5,312 nt of DNA from an uncultured Selenomonadales bacterium. GTDB lineage: Bacteria > Bacillota_C > Negativicutes > Selenomonadales > Selenomonadaceae. Below, one piece after another: positions 1 to 4,970 of this stretch. The stretch spans positions 1 to 5,312 of the forward strand of contig CAMYWI010000119.1 of assembly GCA_947302675.1 (NCBI GenBank). The letters are read 5' to 3'. A program made the translations under genes and the position numbers. The notes under the pieces were generated by a model. That model was not told the DNA's origin. It saw nothing but the letters and a program-made list of their open reading frames with translations, and ran no database searches. Positions within the stretch are counted from its first letter, which is position 1; each line of letters opens with the position of its first letter.

Positions 1-518
1 GCCCGCGCCGCGTCCTGCTGATAATGCCCGAACACATATTTTATCGTCGGATATTTTTCGTGCAGATATTTTATCAAGCGAACGTTCGCCGCGAGTTGTT
101 CCTGCGTCAAATCCTCGCGCCCCTCGTAGCCGCCGACATTCTCAATGCCAATCGCGCAGTGATTGTAGCCGATTGCGTGTCGCGCAAATTTCGTTTCGGG
201 CATGAGCCGCCAAGTCGTGCCGTCGCGGTCAACTATGAATTGAGACGCAACATTTAACCTGCCCTCGTCGTCGTCCATTTCTTCCGCGTAAAAATATCTC
301 CAAACCGATTTGAGAGTACCAAACGCCGTCCAATGCACAACAATAGCTTGCGGAGTTATCTCGCGACAAATTTTCCCGTAATGTTTAAGCGTATACTCGT
401 CAATCAGCTCGTCGCGGTGCGCCGTCCACGAAATGAAGTGGTCGGTAAAAATTTCTTCTGCATACGCCGTCGAACTCATCATCAACGCCGCGCAGATTGT
501 TATAAAAAATTTTTTCAT
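1..518 (-). CDS. Secreted N-acetylmuramoyl-L-alanine amidase (Amidase_2 type), 3' end cut by the window edge
   Basis: The first 172 residues are visible. Residues 1-20 look like a Sec signal peptide: a KK start, a hydrophobic core and a TAYA cleavage site before EEIF. The rest matches the zinc-dependent Amidase_2/AmpD fold, which cleaves the bond between MurNAc and L-Ala of the stem peptide. Visible landmarks are VVHWTA (H62, expected first zinc ligand), SQFIVDRDG (92-100), RHAIGYN (113-119), IGIENVG (123-129, with E126 at the expected catalytic position) and GHY (H165, expected second zinc ligand). The third ligand, normally an Asp further on, lies outside the window. The ATG at 518-516 overlaps the TGA of the transglycosylase gene as ATGA, and I see no good Shine-Dalgarno, so translation is probably coupled. 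The signal peptide implies action in the cell wall space. The family call is firm; a role in flagellar assembly is inferred only from position. Confidence 0.88.
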   Translation of the reverse strand, partial: MKKFFITICAALMMSSTAYAEEIFTDHFISWTAHRDELIDEYTLKHYGKICREITPQAIVVHWTAFGTLKSVWRYFYAEEMDDDEGRLNVASQFIVDRDGTTWRLMPETKFARHAIGYNHCAIGIENVGGYEGREDLTQEQLAANVRLIKYLHEKYPTIKYVFGHYQQDAAR

Positions 519-1492
519 CTGTACATGTCCATAACGCGCCCGACATAATTTTTAGTCTCGGAATAGGGAGGAATGCCGCCGTAGCGTTTGACCGCGCCAG
601 GACCGGCATTGTAAGCCGCCACTGCCAAAGGAATGTCGCCGTCGAAGGTGTCAAGCATTTGACGGAGATATTTCGCGCCGCCCGCAATGTTCTCGTTGGT
701 GTCGTAGGGATTTACGCCAAGCCCCGCCGCCGTTTCGGGCATGAGTTGCATAACGCCAATCGCGCCGACGGAAGAAATTTCATCTTGATTCATATCGGAT
801 TCGGCAATGGCAATCGCTTTGACAAGTTGCGGGTCAATGCCGTATTCATAAGCCGCTTGCGTAATCAAATCTTCGACGGTTGCCGCGTCCGTGTCAAGCT
901 CTTCAACCTGCGCGGGCGTCTGATGTTGATTAATGTATTCGACAATGCCGCGAACGGTTTGCGGGTCAACGCCGTACTCGTCAGCCGCCTGCATGATCAA
1001 ATCCTCGACAGGAATAACTTCCGCGTCACTGCCAACGTAATTATTCTCGAAAACAGCTACGTCGTCGCGACTCGGAACGTCAAGTTCAACGTTAGGTACT
1101 TCGACGCGCTCAATCGTCGGATTATTTCTGTTCGGCAGAGCCGCCGCACCTGGCAAATTTTTTTCCGACTGAATCCCAACGTTCGCCGAAGAATTATTTT
1201 CCGCCGCTTGATTATTCCCCGCCGCCTCGCGCAGTGCCCGCTCAACTTTTGCCGCATTAGCCGCCGCGTTTTCATTGACGGGCTTGGTCGAGGCTTGCGG
1301 CTTTTGAACGTCGGCAACCGCTTGCGTCGGATTGATTGCATTAGCCTGCTTGGCAATTTCCCGCTCCAACGTCCGCTGAAAATCGCCAACGCCTATCATG
1401 CCGATTTTCTCTTCAATCTCGGCAATGCGCCGCCGTATCTGGTCAACGCGCCGCGTCAAGTCGACTCGCTCAATCCCCTGTATCTCTATCAA
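515..1492 (-). CDS. Lytic transglycosylase (SLT domain) of the flagellar operon
   Basis: A 325-residue protein with a C-terminal SLT (lysozyme-like) domain that would cleave the MurNAc-GlcNAc glycan bond with formation of anhydroMurNAc. Catalytic E231 lies in AIAIAESD, followed by GAIGVMQLMP (243-252), the AYNAGPGAV motif (293-301) and NYVGRV (315-320). Residues 1-31 form a charged amphipathic helix (QIRRRIAEIEEKIG). Residues about 50-160 are low-complexity, rich in Ala, Asn and Pro, and probably disordered. No Sec signal peptide or membrane helix is visible, so export through the flagellar secretion system is possible but unproven. The start is TTG at 1492-1490, because GGAG lies nine bases upstream and no ATG occurs until residue 32. 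The gene begins 12 bases after fliJ and ends in an ATGA overlap with the amidase gene. SLT genes directly after fliJ are familiar in Negativicutes flagellar operons (from memory). Confidence 0.9.
   Translation of the reverse strand: MIEIQGIERVDLTRRVDQIRRRIAEIEEKIGMIGVGDFQRTLEREIAKQANAINPTQAVADVQKPQASTKPVNENAAANAAKVERALREAAGNNQAAENNSSANVGIQSEKNLPGAAALPNRNNPTIERVEVPNVELDVPSRDDVAVFENNYVGSDAEVIPVEDLIMQAADEYGVDPQTVRGIVEYINQHQTPAQVEELDTDAATVEDLITQAAYEYGIDPQLVKAIAIAESDMNQDEISSVGAIGVMQLMPETAAGLGVNPYDTNENIAGGAKYLRQMLDTFDGDIPLAVAAYNAGPGAVKRYGGIPPYSETKNYVGRVMDMYR
809..1009 (-). repeat. Internal partial duplication in the transglycosylase gene (two copies, 132-base period)
   Basis: Residues 162-184 (VEDLIMQAADEYGVDPQTV...) and 206-228 (VEDLITQAAYEYGIDPQLV...) are near copies, encoded at 941-1009 and 809-877. 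The DNA differs at about 8 of 49 aligned bases in the core, mostly at third positions. The second copy is the genuine first helix of the SLT domain and leads into catalytic E231. The first copy diverges after residue 184 and lacks the catalytic Glu, reading IVEYINQHQ where the active copy reads IAIAESDMN. It therefore looks like a 44-residue tandem duplication whose first unit became a linker or accessory helix. Confidence 0.8.
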
Positions 1493-1501
1493 AATTTCTC
1501 A

Positions 1502-1505
1502 CTCC
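1502..1505 (-). promoter_or_regulatory. Ribosome binding site (GGAG) of the transglycosylase gene
   Basis: GGAG reads on the minus strand from 1505 to 1502, and its first G is the last base of the fliJ stop codon TAG. It lies nine bases before the TTG at 1492, which supports that non-ATG start. Confidence 0.6.
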
Positions 1506-1954
1506 TAACTGTTGCGAATGTGCAACTGCAACCCGATTTCGTCAAGCATTTTTTGTTCCTCGAAAAGCACCGCCGCATTGTACTCGTTAAGCCGCTTTTC
1601 TTTGAGCTGTTCGATACTTTTCAGGTACGTCATGATTTTCATCAACGCCTTGAGCTTTTGTTGCTTGTCCTGCGTCGCCTTCAAGATGACTTGCTGTTGT
1701 TGCTCAATTTGTTCGCGTTTCCAGTTGAAAAACCTGTTGTAAATCATGATTCTGCCGATTGTAATTTTTTTGCCCTCGCCCGTCAACTCCGCGAACTCTT
1801 CCTGAATTTCTTTAAGCTCGCGCATTAAAACTTGAAGTTGGGCGCGGCACTCCTCCAAATATCGCGACGCCGCCGCAAATTGCATTTCCGCATCATCTTT
1901 CTTGCGCTTCGTCACTCGCAACAGCGTTTCCAGTTGGAATTTAAATTTTTTCAT
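1505..1954 (-). CDS. fliJ: Flagellar export protein FliJ
   Basis: A 149-residue, strongly charged helical protein, close to the usual FliJ length. FliJ binds the FliI hexamer like the gamma stalk of a rotary ATPase, contacts the export gate protein FlhA and escorts chaperones. The start MKKFKFQLETLLRV matches the family's N-terminal pattern (F-x-L-Q/E-x-L-L-R). Two long helices, roughly residues 10-57 and 68-145, are separated by a Gly-containing turn (TGEGKK, 58-63), as in an antiparallel coiled-coil hairpin. The C-terminal EEQKMLDEIG is also typical. The ATG at 1954 lies one base after the fliI stop. The upstream sequence GGGTAAGTGAT offers only a weak Shine-Dalgarno, so translation is probably coupled to fliI. 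Sequence conservation is low in this family; the call rests on length, pattern and position after fliI. Confidence 0.9.
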   Translation of the reverse strand: MKKFKFQLETLLRVTKRKKDDAEMQFAAASRYLEECRAQLQVLMRELKEIQEEFAELTGEGKKITIGRIMIYNRFFNWKREQIEQQQQVILKATQDKQQKLKALMKIMTYLKSIEQLKEKRLNEYNAAVLFEEQKMLDEIGLQLHIRNS

Positions 1955-1955
1955 A

Positions 1956-3281
1956 TCACTTACCCGAAATCTTCATGAGCTTTTGCTTGGTCACGTCGTA
2001 AGTGTCGACCTCAAAAATCCCTTGACAGAGGAACTCGTTAATCGCGTCAATCTTGCCAATCGCCTCGTCAATGCGCTTGCTCGAACCCTTGACGTACGCG
2101 CCGATATGAATCAAATCTTCCGCGTCTTTGTAAACCGCCATTAACGCACGCATTTTCTGCGCGGCTTGCAAATGCTCCTTTGAAACGACCTCATTCATGA
2201 CACGGCTGACACTTCCGAGAACGTCGATAGCGGGGAAATGATTCTGCGCGGCGATACTGCGACTTAAAACAATATGCCCGTCAAGGATTGAGCGCACGGC
2301 GTCAGCAATCGGCTCGTTCATGTCGTCGCCGTCAACAAGCACCGTGTAAATCCCCGTGATTGAGCCTTTGTCGGAAGTGCCCGCGCGTTCAAGAAGTCTC
2401 GGCAAGAGCGCAAAGACACTCGGCGTATAACCGCGCGTGGCGGGCGGCTCGCCAATCGTCAAGCCGACTTCGCGTTGAGCCATTGCAAAGCGCGTCACCG
2501 AGTCCATCATCAAGATAACTTTATGCCCTTGATCTCGAAAATATTCCGCAATCGCCGTCGCAGTCATTGCGCCCTTGATTCTGACAAGCGCAGGTTGATC
2601 ACTCGTGGCGACGACGACGACCGAACGTTTCAAGCCCGCCTCGCCCAAGTCGCGTTCGATAAAATCCCGAACCTCGCGCCCGCGCTCGCCCACAAGTCCA
2701 ATGACGCTTATATCCGCCTCCGTGTTGCGCGCTATCATTGACAGCAACGTCGACTTGCCAACGCCCGAGCCCGCCATTATCCCGATTCGCTGACCGTCGC
2801 CCATTGTGATTAAGCCGTCGACTGCGCGGACGCCGACATAAAGATTTTCGCTGATTCGCGGGCGTGTTAAAGGGTGCGGCGGCGGAGCTTGCAGAGGATA
2901 TTCCAACGTTGACAAAATCGGTCCGAGTCCGTCCATCGGATTGCCCAAGCCGTCGAGCACGCGCCCCAAAAGTTCCTCGCCGACTTTGACTTGCAACATC
3001 TTCTGCGCGGCAACGACTTCGCAACCGGGCCCGACGCCCTGCATTTCGCCAATCGGCATGAGCATTACAAAGCCTTCGCGAAAGCCGACGACCTCCGCCG
3101 GAATGGGCGGCGTGTTCGGAAATTTCGACGAGATATAACAAAGCTCGCCCACGCTGACCGCAGGACCTTGCGTCTCAATGACCAAGCCGACGACCTGAGT
3201 AACTTTGCCCGTTAATTTTATCGTGTTGCACTCGTCGATTGCGTTCGTGAGTTTGCGCAGGTCAATATCATTTTTAATCAT
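1956..3281 (-). CDS. fliI: Flagellum-specific ATPase FliI (type III export ATPase)
   Basis: A 441-residue protein of normal length for the ATPase that energises unfolding and delivery of substrates to the flagellar export gate at the inner face of the membrane. The N-terminal beta-barrel domain spans about residues 20-95 (KLTGKVTQVVGLVIE, VGELCYI). The RecA-like core carries Walker A AGSGVGKST (170-178), VGERGREVRDF (197-207, with the catalytic Glu expected at E199) and Walker B VILMMD (255-260) followed by SVTRFAMAQREVG. TRGYTPSVFALLPRLLERAG (282-301) is characteristic of the FliI/YscN group and separates it from F1 beta subunits. The C-terminal helical domain follows (about 365-441). The ATG at 3281 is fixed by an in-frame TGA just upstream (3296-3294). 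The GGAGGG site is only 3-4 bases from the ATG, which is tight. The first eight bases overlap the end of the PIN toxin gene, which occupies the place normally held by fliH. Confidence 0.97.
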   Translation of the reverse strand: MIKNDIDLRKLTNAIDECNTIKLTGKVTQVVGLVIETQGPAVSVGELCYISSKFPNTPPIPAEVVGFREGFVMLMPIGEMQGVGPGCEVVAAQKMLQVKVGEELLGRVLDGLGNPMDGLGPILSTLEYPLQAPPPHPLTRPRISENLYVGVRAVDGLITMGDGQRIGIMAGSGVGKSTLLSMIARNTEADISVIGLVGERGREVRDFIERDLGEAGLKRSVVVVATSDQPALVRIKGAMTATAIAEYFRDQGHKVILMMDSVTRFAMAQREVGLTIGEPPATRGYTPSVFALLPRLLERAGTSDKGSITGIYTVLVDGDDMNEPIADAVRSILDGHIVLSRSIAAQNHFPAIDVLGSVSRVMNEVVSKEHLQAAQKMRALMAVYKDAEDLIHIGAYVKGSSKRIDEAIGKIDAINEFLCQGIFEVDTYDVTKQKLMKISGK

Positions 3282-3681
3282 AATCCCTCCAGTTCACGAA
3301 GTCCAAACCTTCGACGCGCCCGAAATGCCGCGTGTTCGCCGTAACGAGCGTGCAACCGTTGACCATAGAAATCGCCGCAATGTAAATGTCGTTGTCTTCA
3401 ATGTTTTGTCCCTTGCGGAGCTGCGCGTAAATGTCAACGGCTTTTTCAGCGGCTTTCATATCAAACGGCAAATTGGACAAAGTTTGATAGAGGCTCATGA
3501 ACTTTTCCAACTGTTTTGAGGCGTTGGCGATTTTGAAACCGCGAACAATCTCGTAATAAACAATCGGGCAAATCGACAGCAAATTTCCCGCCGCACGTGC
3601 CTCCGCAATATGGCGACTTACATTTTCGTTATCGCGCAGAAAATCGATTATGACATTAGAATCCAAACAGTAATTAGCCAT
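3274..3681 (-). CDS. VapC-like PIN-domain ribonuclease (putative toxin)
   Basis: A 135-residue single-domain PIN protein. PIN toxins are Mg-dependent RNases that cut tRNA, often initiator tRNA-fMet, or other RNA when not held by their antitoxin. Acidic active-site residues are at the expected places: D7 in YCLDSNVIIDFL, E44 in VYYEIVRG, and D98 in GQNIEDNDIYIAA. The fourth motif is TANTRHF (114-120, with N116), followed by the family-typical end V-x-GL-x-x-x-NW. Spacing and ending resemble VapC of enteric bacteria. All key residues are present, so it appears intact. The start is ATG 3681 with AAAGG nine bases upstream; a longer reading from 3837 would only extend back across the preceding gene in another frame. 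It overlaps that gene by eight bases (ATGGCTAA) and fliI by eight bases (ATGATTAA). The target RNA and actual toxicity are not shown by sequence. Confidence 0.9.
   Translation of the reverse strand: MANYCLDSNVIIDFLRDNENVSRHIAEARAAGNLLSICPIVYYEIVRGFKIANASKQLEKFMSLYQTLSNLPFDMKAAEKAVDIYAQLRKGQNIEDNDIYIAAISMVNGCTLVTANTRHFGRVEGLDFVNWRDYD
3285..3290 (-). promoter_or_regulatory. Ribosome binding site (GGAGGG) of fliI inside the toxin gene
   Basis: GGAGGG lies within the toxin's codons for W131, R132 and D133 (TGG AGG GAT), only three bases before the fliI ATG. The close spacing and position in a translated sequence suggest that fliI translation depends on ribosomes finishing the toxin gene. Confidence 0.65.
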
Positions 3682-3886
3682 AGAGAGCCGCCTTTCTTGC
3701 TTCTTCCGCCGCTTGATATTTGCCGAGAGCGTCTTTCTCTTCATCGGTAATGGAATTGCGCATGGCTTCAAGAATCGTCCATTGCAAATCAGAAATCGTT
3801 TGCTGGTTCTCCGGTTGCGCTTTGAGCCTTTCAACATCGCCCTGCATTTTTGTAAGCATGGACAAAATTTTTTCTTCGTTGGACAT
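3674..3886 (-). CDS. Small unrecognised protein, candidate antitoxin for the PIN toxin
   Basis: A 70-residue charged protein. I do not recognise the family. Residues 1-23 (MSNEEKILSMLTKMQGDVER...) have the amphipathic spacing of a short coiled coil or dimerisation helix. The middle (QTISDLQWTILEAMRN, 29-44) may form a second helix. The Ala/Glu-rich C-terminus (KYQAAEEARKAALYG) could wrap the toxin. No ribbon-helix-helix, AbrB, Phd or HTH pattern is evident, unlike usual VapB antitoxins. The antitoxin role is inferred from size, from position directly upstream of a PIN toxin, and from the eight-base overlap typical of such pairs. The start ATG 3886 has GGAGG nine bases upstream; an in-frame TTG at 3922 lies inside fliH without a binding site. 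It begins 13 bases after the fliH stop. It might instead be an unrelated flagellar accessory protein. Confidence 0.7.
   Translation of the reverse strand: MSNEEKILSMLTKMQGDVERLKAQPENQQTISDLQWTILEAMRNSITDEEKDALGKYQAAEEARKAALYG
3691..3695 (-). promoter_or_regulatory. Ribosome binding site (AAAGG) of the PIN toxin
   Basis: AAAGG lies nine bases before the toxin ATG at 3681 and within the last codons of the small upstream gene. It is weaker than the GGAGG of the upstream gene, which would favour more antitoxin than toxin. Confidence 0.5.
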
Positions 3887-3895
3887 GATTAATCG

Positions 3896-3900
3896 CCTCC
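3896..3900 (-). promoter_or_regulatory. Ribosome binding site (GGAGG) of the candidate antitoxin
   Basis: GGAGG reads from 3900 to 3896, nine bases before ATG 3886. Its first G is the final base of the fliH stop codon TAG. It decides the start of the small gene in favour of the 70-residue form. No promoter of the cassette's own could be made out in the last 120 bases of fliH. Confidence 0.7.
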
Positions 3901-4946
3901 TAGTTGTTGAGTATGCCTTCAATGGATTTTTTCATAAGCCCGATTTGCGTCGAAAGGCGGGCGTCGACTCCGCCGTTGGGCGTCTCGATAACGCAATCGC
4001 CGGGCTTTAGTGCCTCGTCCGAAACGATTTCGATAATCGCCGTGCCGTCTGAAAGCATTGATTGAAACTCCGAACGCGCCATTAAAATTAAATCGTAGCT
4101 GTAAGGCTCGACGTGAACTTTGATTTGCTTTTGGTCGCGCACATGACTGATTGCCTCGCGCACGACCGGCAGAATTACTTGCGGTACGTCAAGAAAATGT
4201 TGCGGCAAAATTTTTTCTATCGCCCGCATAACAATCTTGGCAATATCATCTTCCGCGCGAATAAAATATTCCGACGTCTGCTCTTTGGCGTCTTGAATAG
4301 TTTTCTGCGCCTTCGCGTTCGTCTGCCTTATCGTCTCGTCAAGTTCTTCCTGAATTTTTTCCTTGCCGTCCTTAATGCCTTGTTCGCGACCTTCTTTGTA
4401 ACCTTCGTCGTAGCCTTCCTTGTGAACTTTTTCAAGCAGTTGCTCCGCCTCGCGGCGTGTGTCCTCGACAATTTTCTCCGACTCTTTTTGCGCCGCCTCC
4501 AAAGTGGCATGAGCCTTTTTTTCCAAATCCTCAGCTTGATCTTCCGCCTGCCGCATGAGTTCATCGGCTTGCTGTTTAATGGCTTGAGCCTCTTGTTGCG
4601 CCGCAAGCTTAATGTCTTCGGCTTGCTGTTTAATTTCCAACGCGTCTTTCTCCGCCGCAACTTTTATCTCGTCGGCTTGCTCTTTAGTCGCTTGAGCCTC
4701 TTGCAAAATTTTTTCTGTGAGCTTTTCCTTGCGTTCGATTTCCTCAATCTCGGCGAAGACTTTATCCAAAATTTCTTGCGGAATGCCGCGAGCTGGCTCT
4801 GGTTTAGGTTCGGGCTTTGATTCGTCTTCGGATTTTTCTTCGACGCTCTCTTCCGCAATTTCTTCCGCAGGTTTTTCCTCTTTAGGTCTGGCTCCGATTA
4901 TCACCGGCTCGCCGACCATATGATAGCGCACAATATTTTTATACAA
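3900..4946 (-). CDS. fliH: Flagellar assembly protein FliH (export ATPase stator), with expanded coiled coil
   Basis: A 348-residue protein, longer than the roughly 230-270 residues I expect for FliH. FliH dimers bind FliI, hold it inactive in the cytosol and dock it at the C ring and export gate. In order: a short N-terminus with VGEPVIIG; an acidic, Pro-rich linker (about 22-54, with KPEPKPEP); a long coiled coil (about 65-175) containing 18-residue repeats; a run of four consecutive GxxxG units (G178, 182, 186, 190, 194), a hallmark of FliH; and the C-terminal domain shared with the V/F-ATPase E/delta subunits, ending with KPGDCVIETPNGGVDARL (314-331). The start chosen is TTG 4946, eight bases after a GGAGG. 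A GTG at 4964 would add six residues but has no binding site in front and would place the GGAGG inside the gene. It starts 24 bases after fliG. Confidence 0.93.
   Translation of the reverse strand: MYKNIVRYHMVGEPVIIGARPKEEKPAEEIAEESVEEKSEDESKPEPKPEPARGIPQEILDKVFAEIEEIERKEKLTEKILQEAQATKEQADEIKVAAEKDALEIKQQAEDIKLAAQQEAQAIKQQADELMRQAEDQAEDLEKKAHATLEAAQKESEKIVEDTRREAEQLLEKVHKEGYDEGYKEGREQGIKDGKEKIQEELDETIRQTNAKAQKTIQDAKEQTSEYFIRAEDDIAKIVMRAIEKILPQHFLDVPQVILPVVREAISHVRDQKQIKVHVEPYSYDLILMARSEFQSMLSDGTAIIEIVSDEALKPGDCVIETPNGGVDARLSTQIGLMKKSIEGILNN
4470..4685 (-). repeat. Four tandem 54-base (18-residue) repeats in the fliH coiled coil
   Basis: Counting from the TTG start, residues 88-159 divide into four 18-residue units: KEQADEIKVAAEKDALEI, KQQAEDIKLAAQQEAQAI, KQQADELMRQAEDQAEDL and EKKAHATLEAAQKESEKI. 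The first two to three are close copies at DNA level (recurring GGCTTGCTGTTTAAT-type segments on the plus strand), while the last is diverged. Eighteen residues equal five helical turns, so copies can be added without breaking the helix. Confidence 0.8.
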
Positions 4947-4954
4947 AACAAAAA

Positions 4955-4959
4955 CCTCC
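4955..4959 (-). promoter_or_regulatory. Ribosome binding site (GGAGG) deciding the fliH start
   Basis: GGAGG reads from 4959 to 4955 and sits eight bases before TTG 4946. It is the only good Shine-Dalgarno between fliG and fliH, and it argues for the TTG and against the GTG at 4964. Confidence 0.65.
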
Positions 4960-4970
4960 AGCACGAGACT

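Noticed and set aside
504..515. A run of six A followed by six T at the start of the amidase gene, a possible phase-variation tract
   Set aside because: Each run is too short to be a convincing slippage tract, and Lys-Lys-Phe-Phe is an ordinary signal-peptide start.
24..548. Two short plus-strand open frames at the left edge
   Set aside because: They lie opposite the amidase gene, which has a signal peptide and conserved zinc-site motifs in the minus-strand frame.
659..1828. A 389-codon open frame on the plus strand opposite the transglycosylase and fliJ genes
   Set aside because: It is antisense to two well-supported genes, its translation is Arg/Asn/Leu-rich with no recognisable motif, and it spans a gene boundary. 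It is a by-product of codon bias.
3682..3837. A 52-residue N-terminal extension of the PIN toxin
   Set aside because: It overlaps the upstream small gene in another frame, is highly basic and PIN-unlike, and the ATG at 3681 has a binding site and places D7 where the family expects it.
3887..3922. A 12-residue extension of the small gene from TTG 3922
   Set aside because: It starts inside fliH with no Shine-Dalgarno and would put the clear GGAGG site inside the coding region.
3887..4020. A possible separate promoter for the toxin-antitoxin pair at the end of fliH
   Set aside because: I found no -35/-10 pair of convincing spacing; the cassette is more simply read from the operon transcript.
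4113..4820. A 235-codon open frame on the plus strand with long Phe/Leu-rich hydrophobic stretches
   Set aside because: It mirrors the Lys/Glu/Gln-rich coiled coil of fliH; reverse complements of GAA and AAA codons give Phe and Leu, which only imitate membrane segments.
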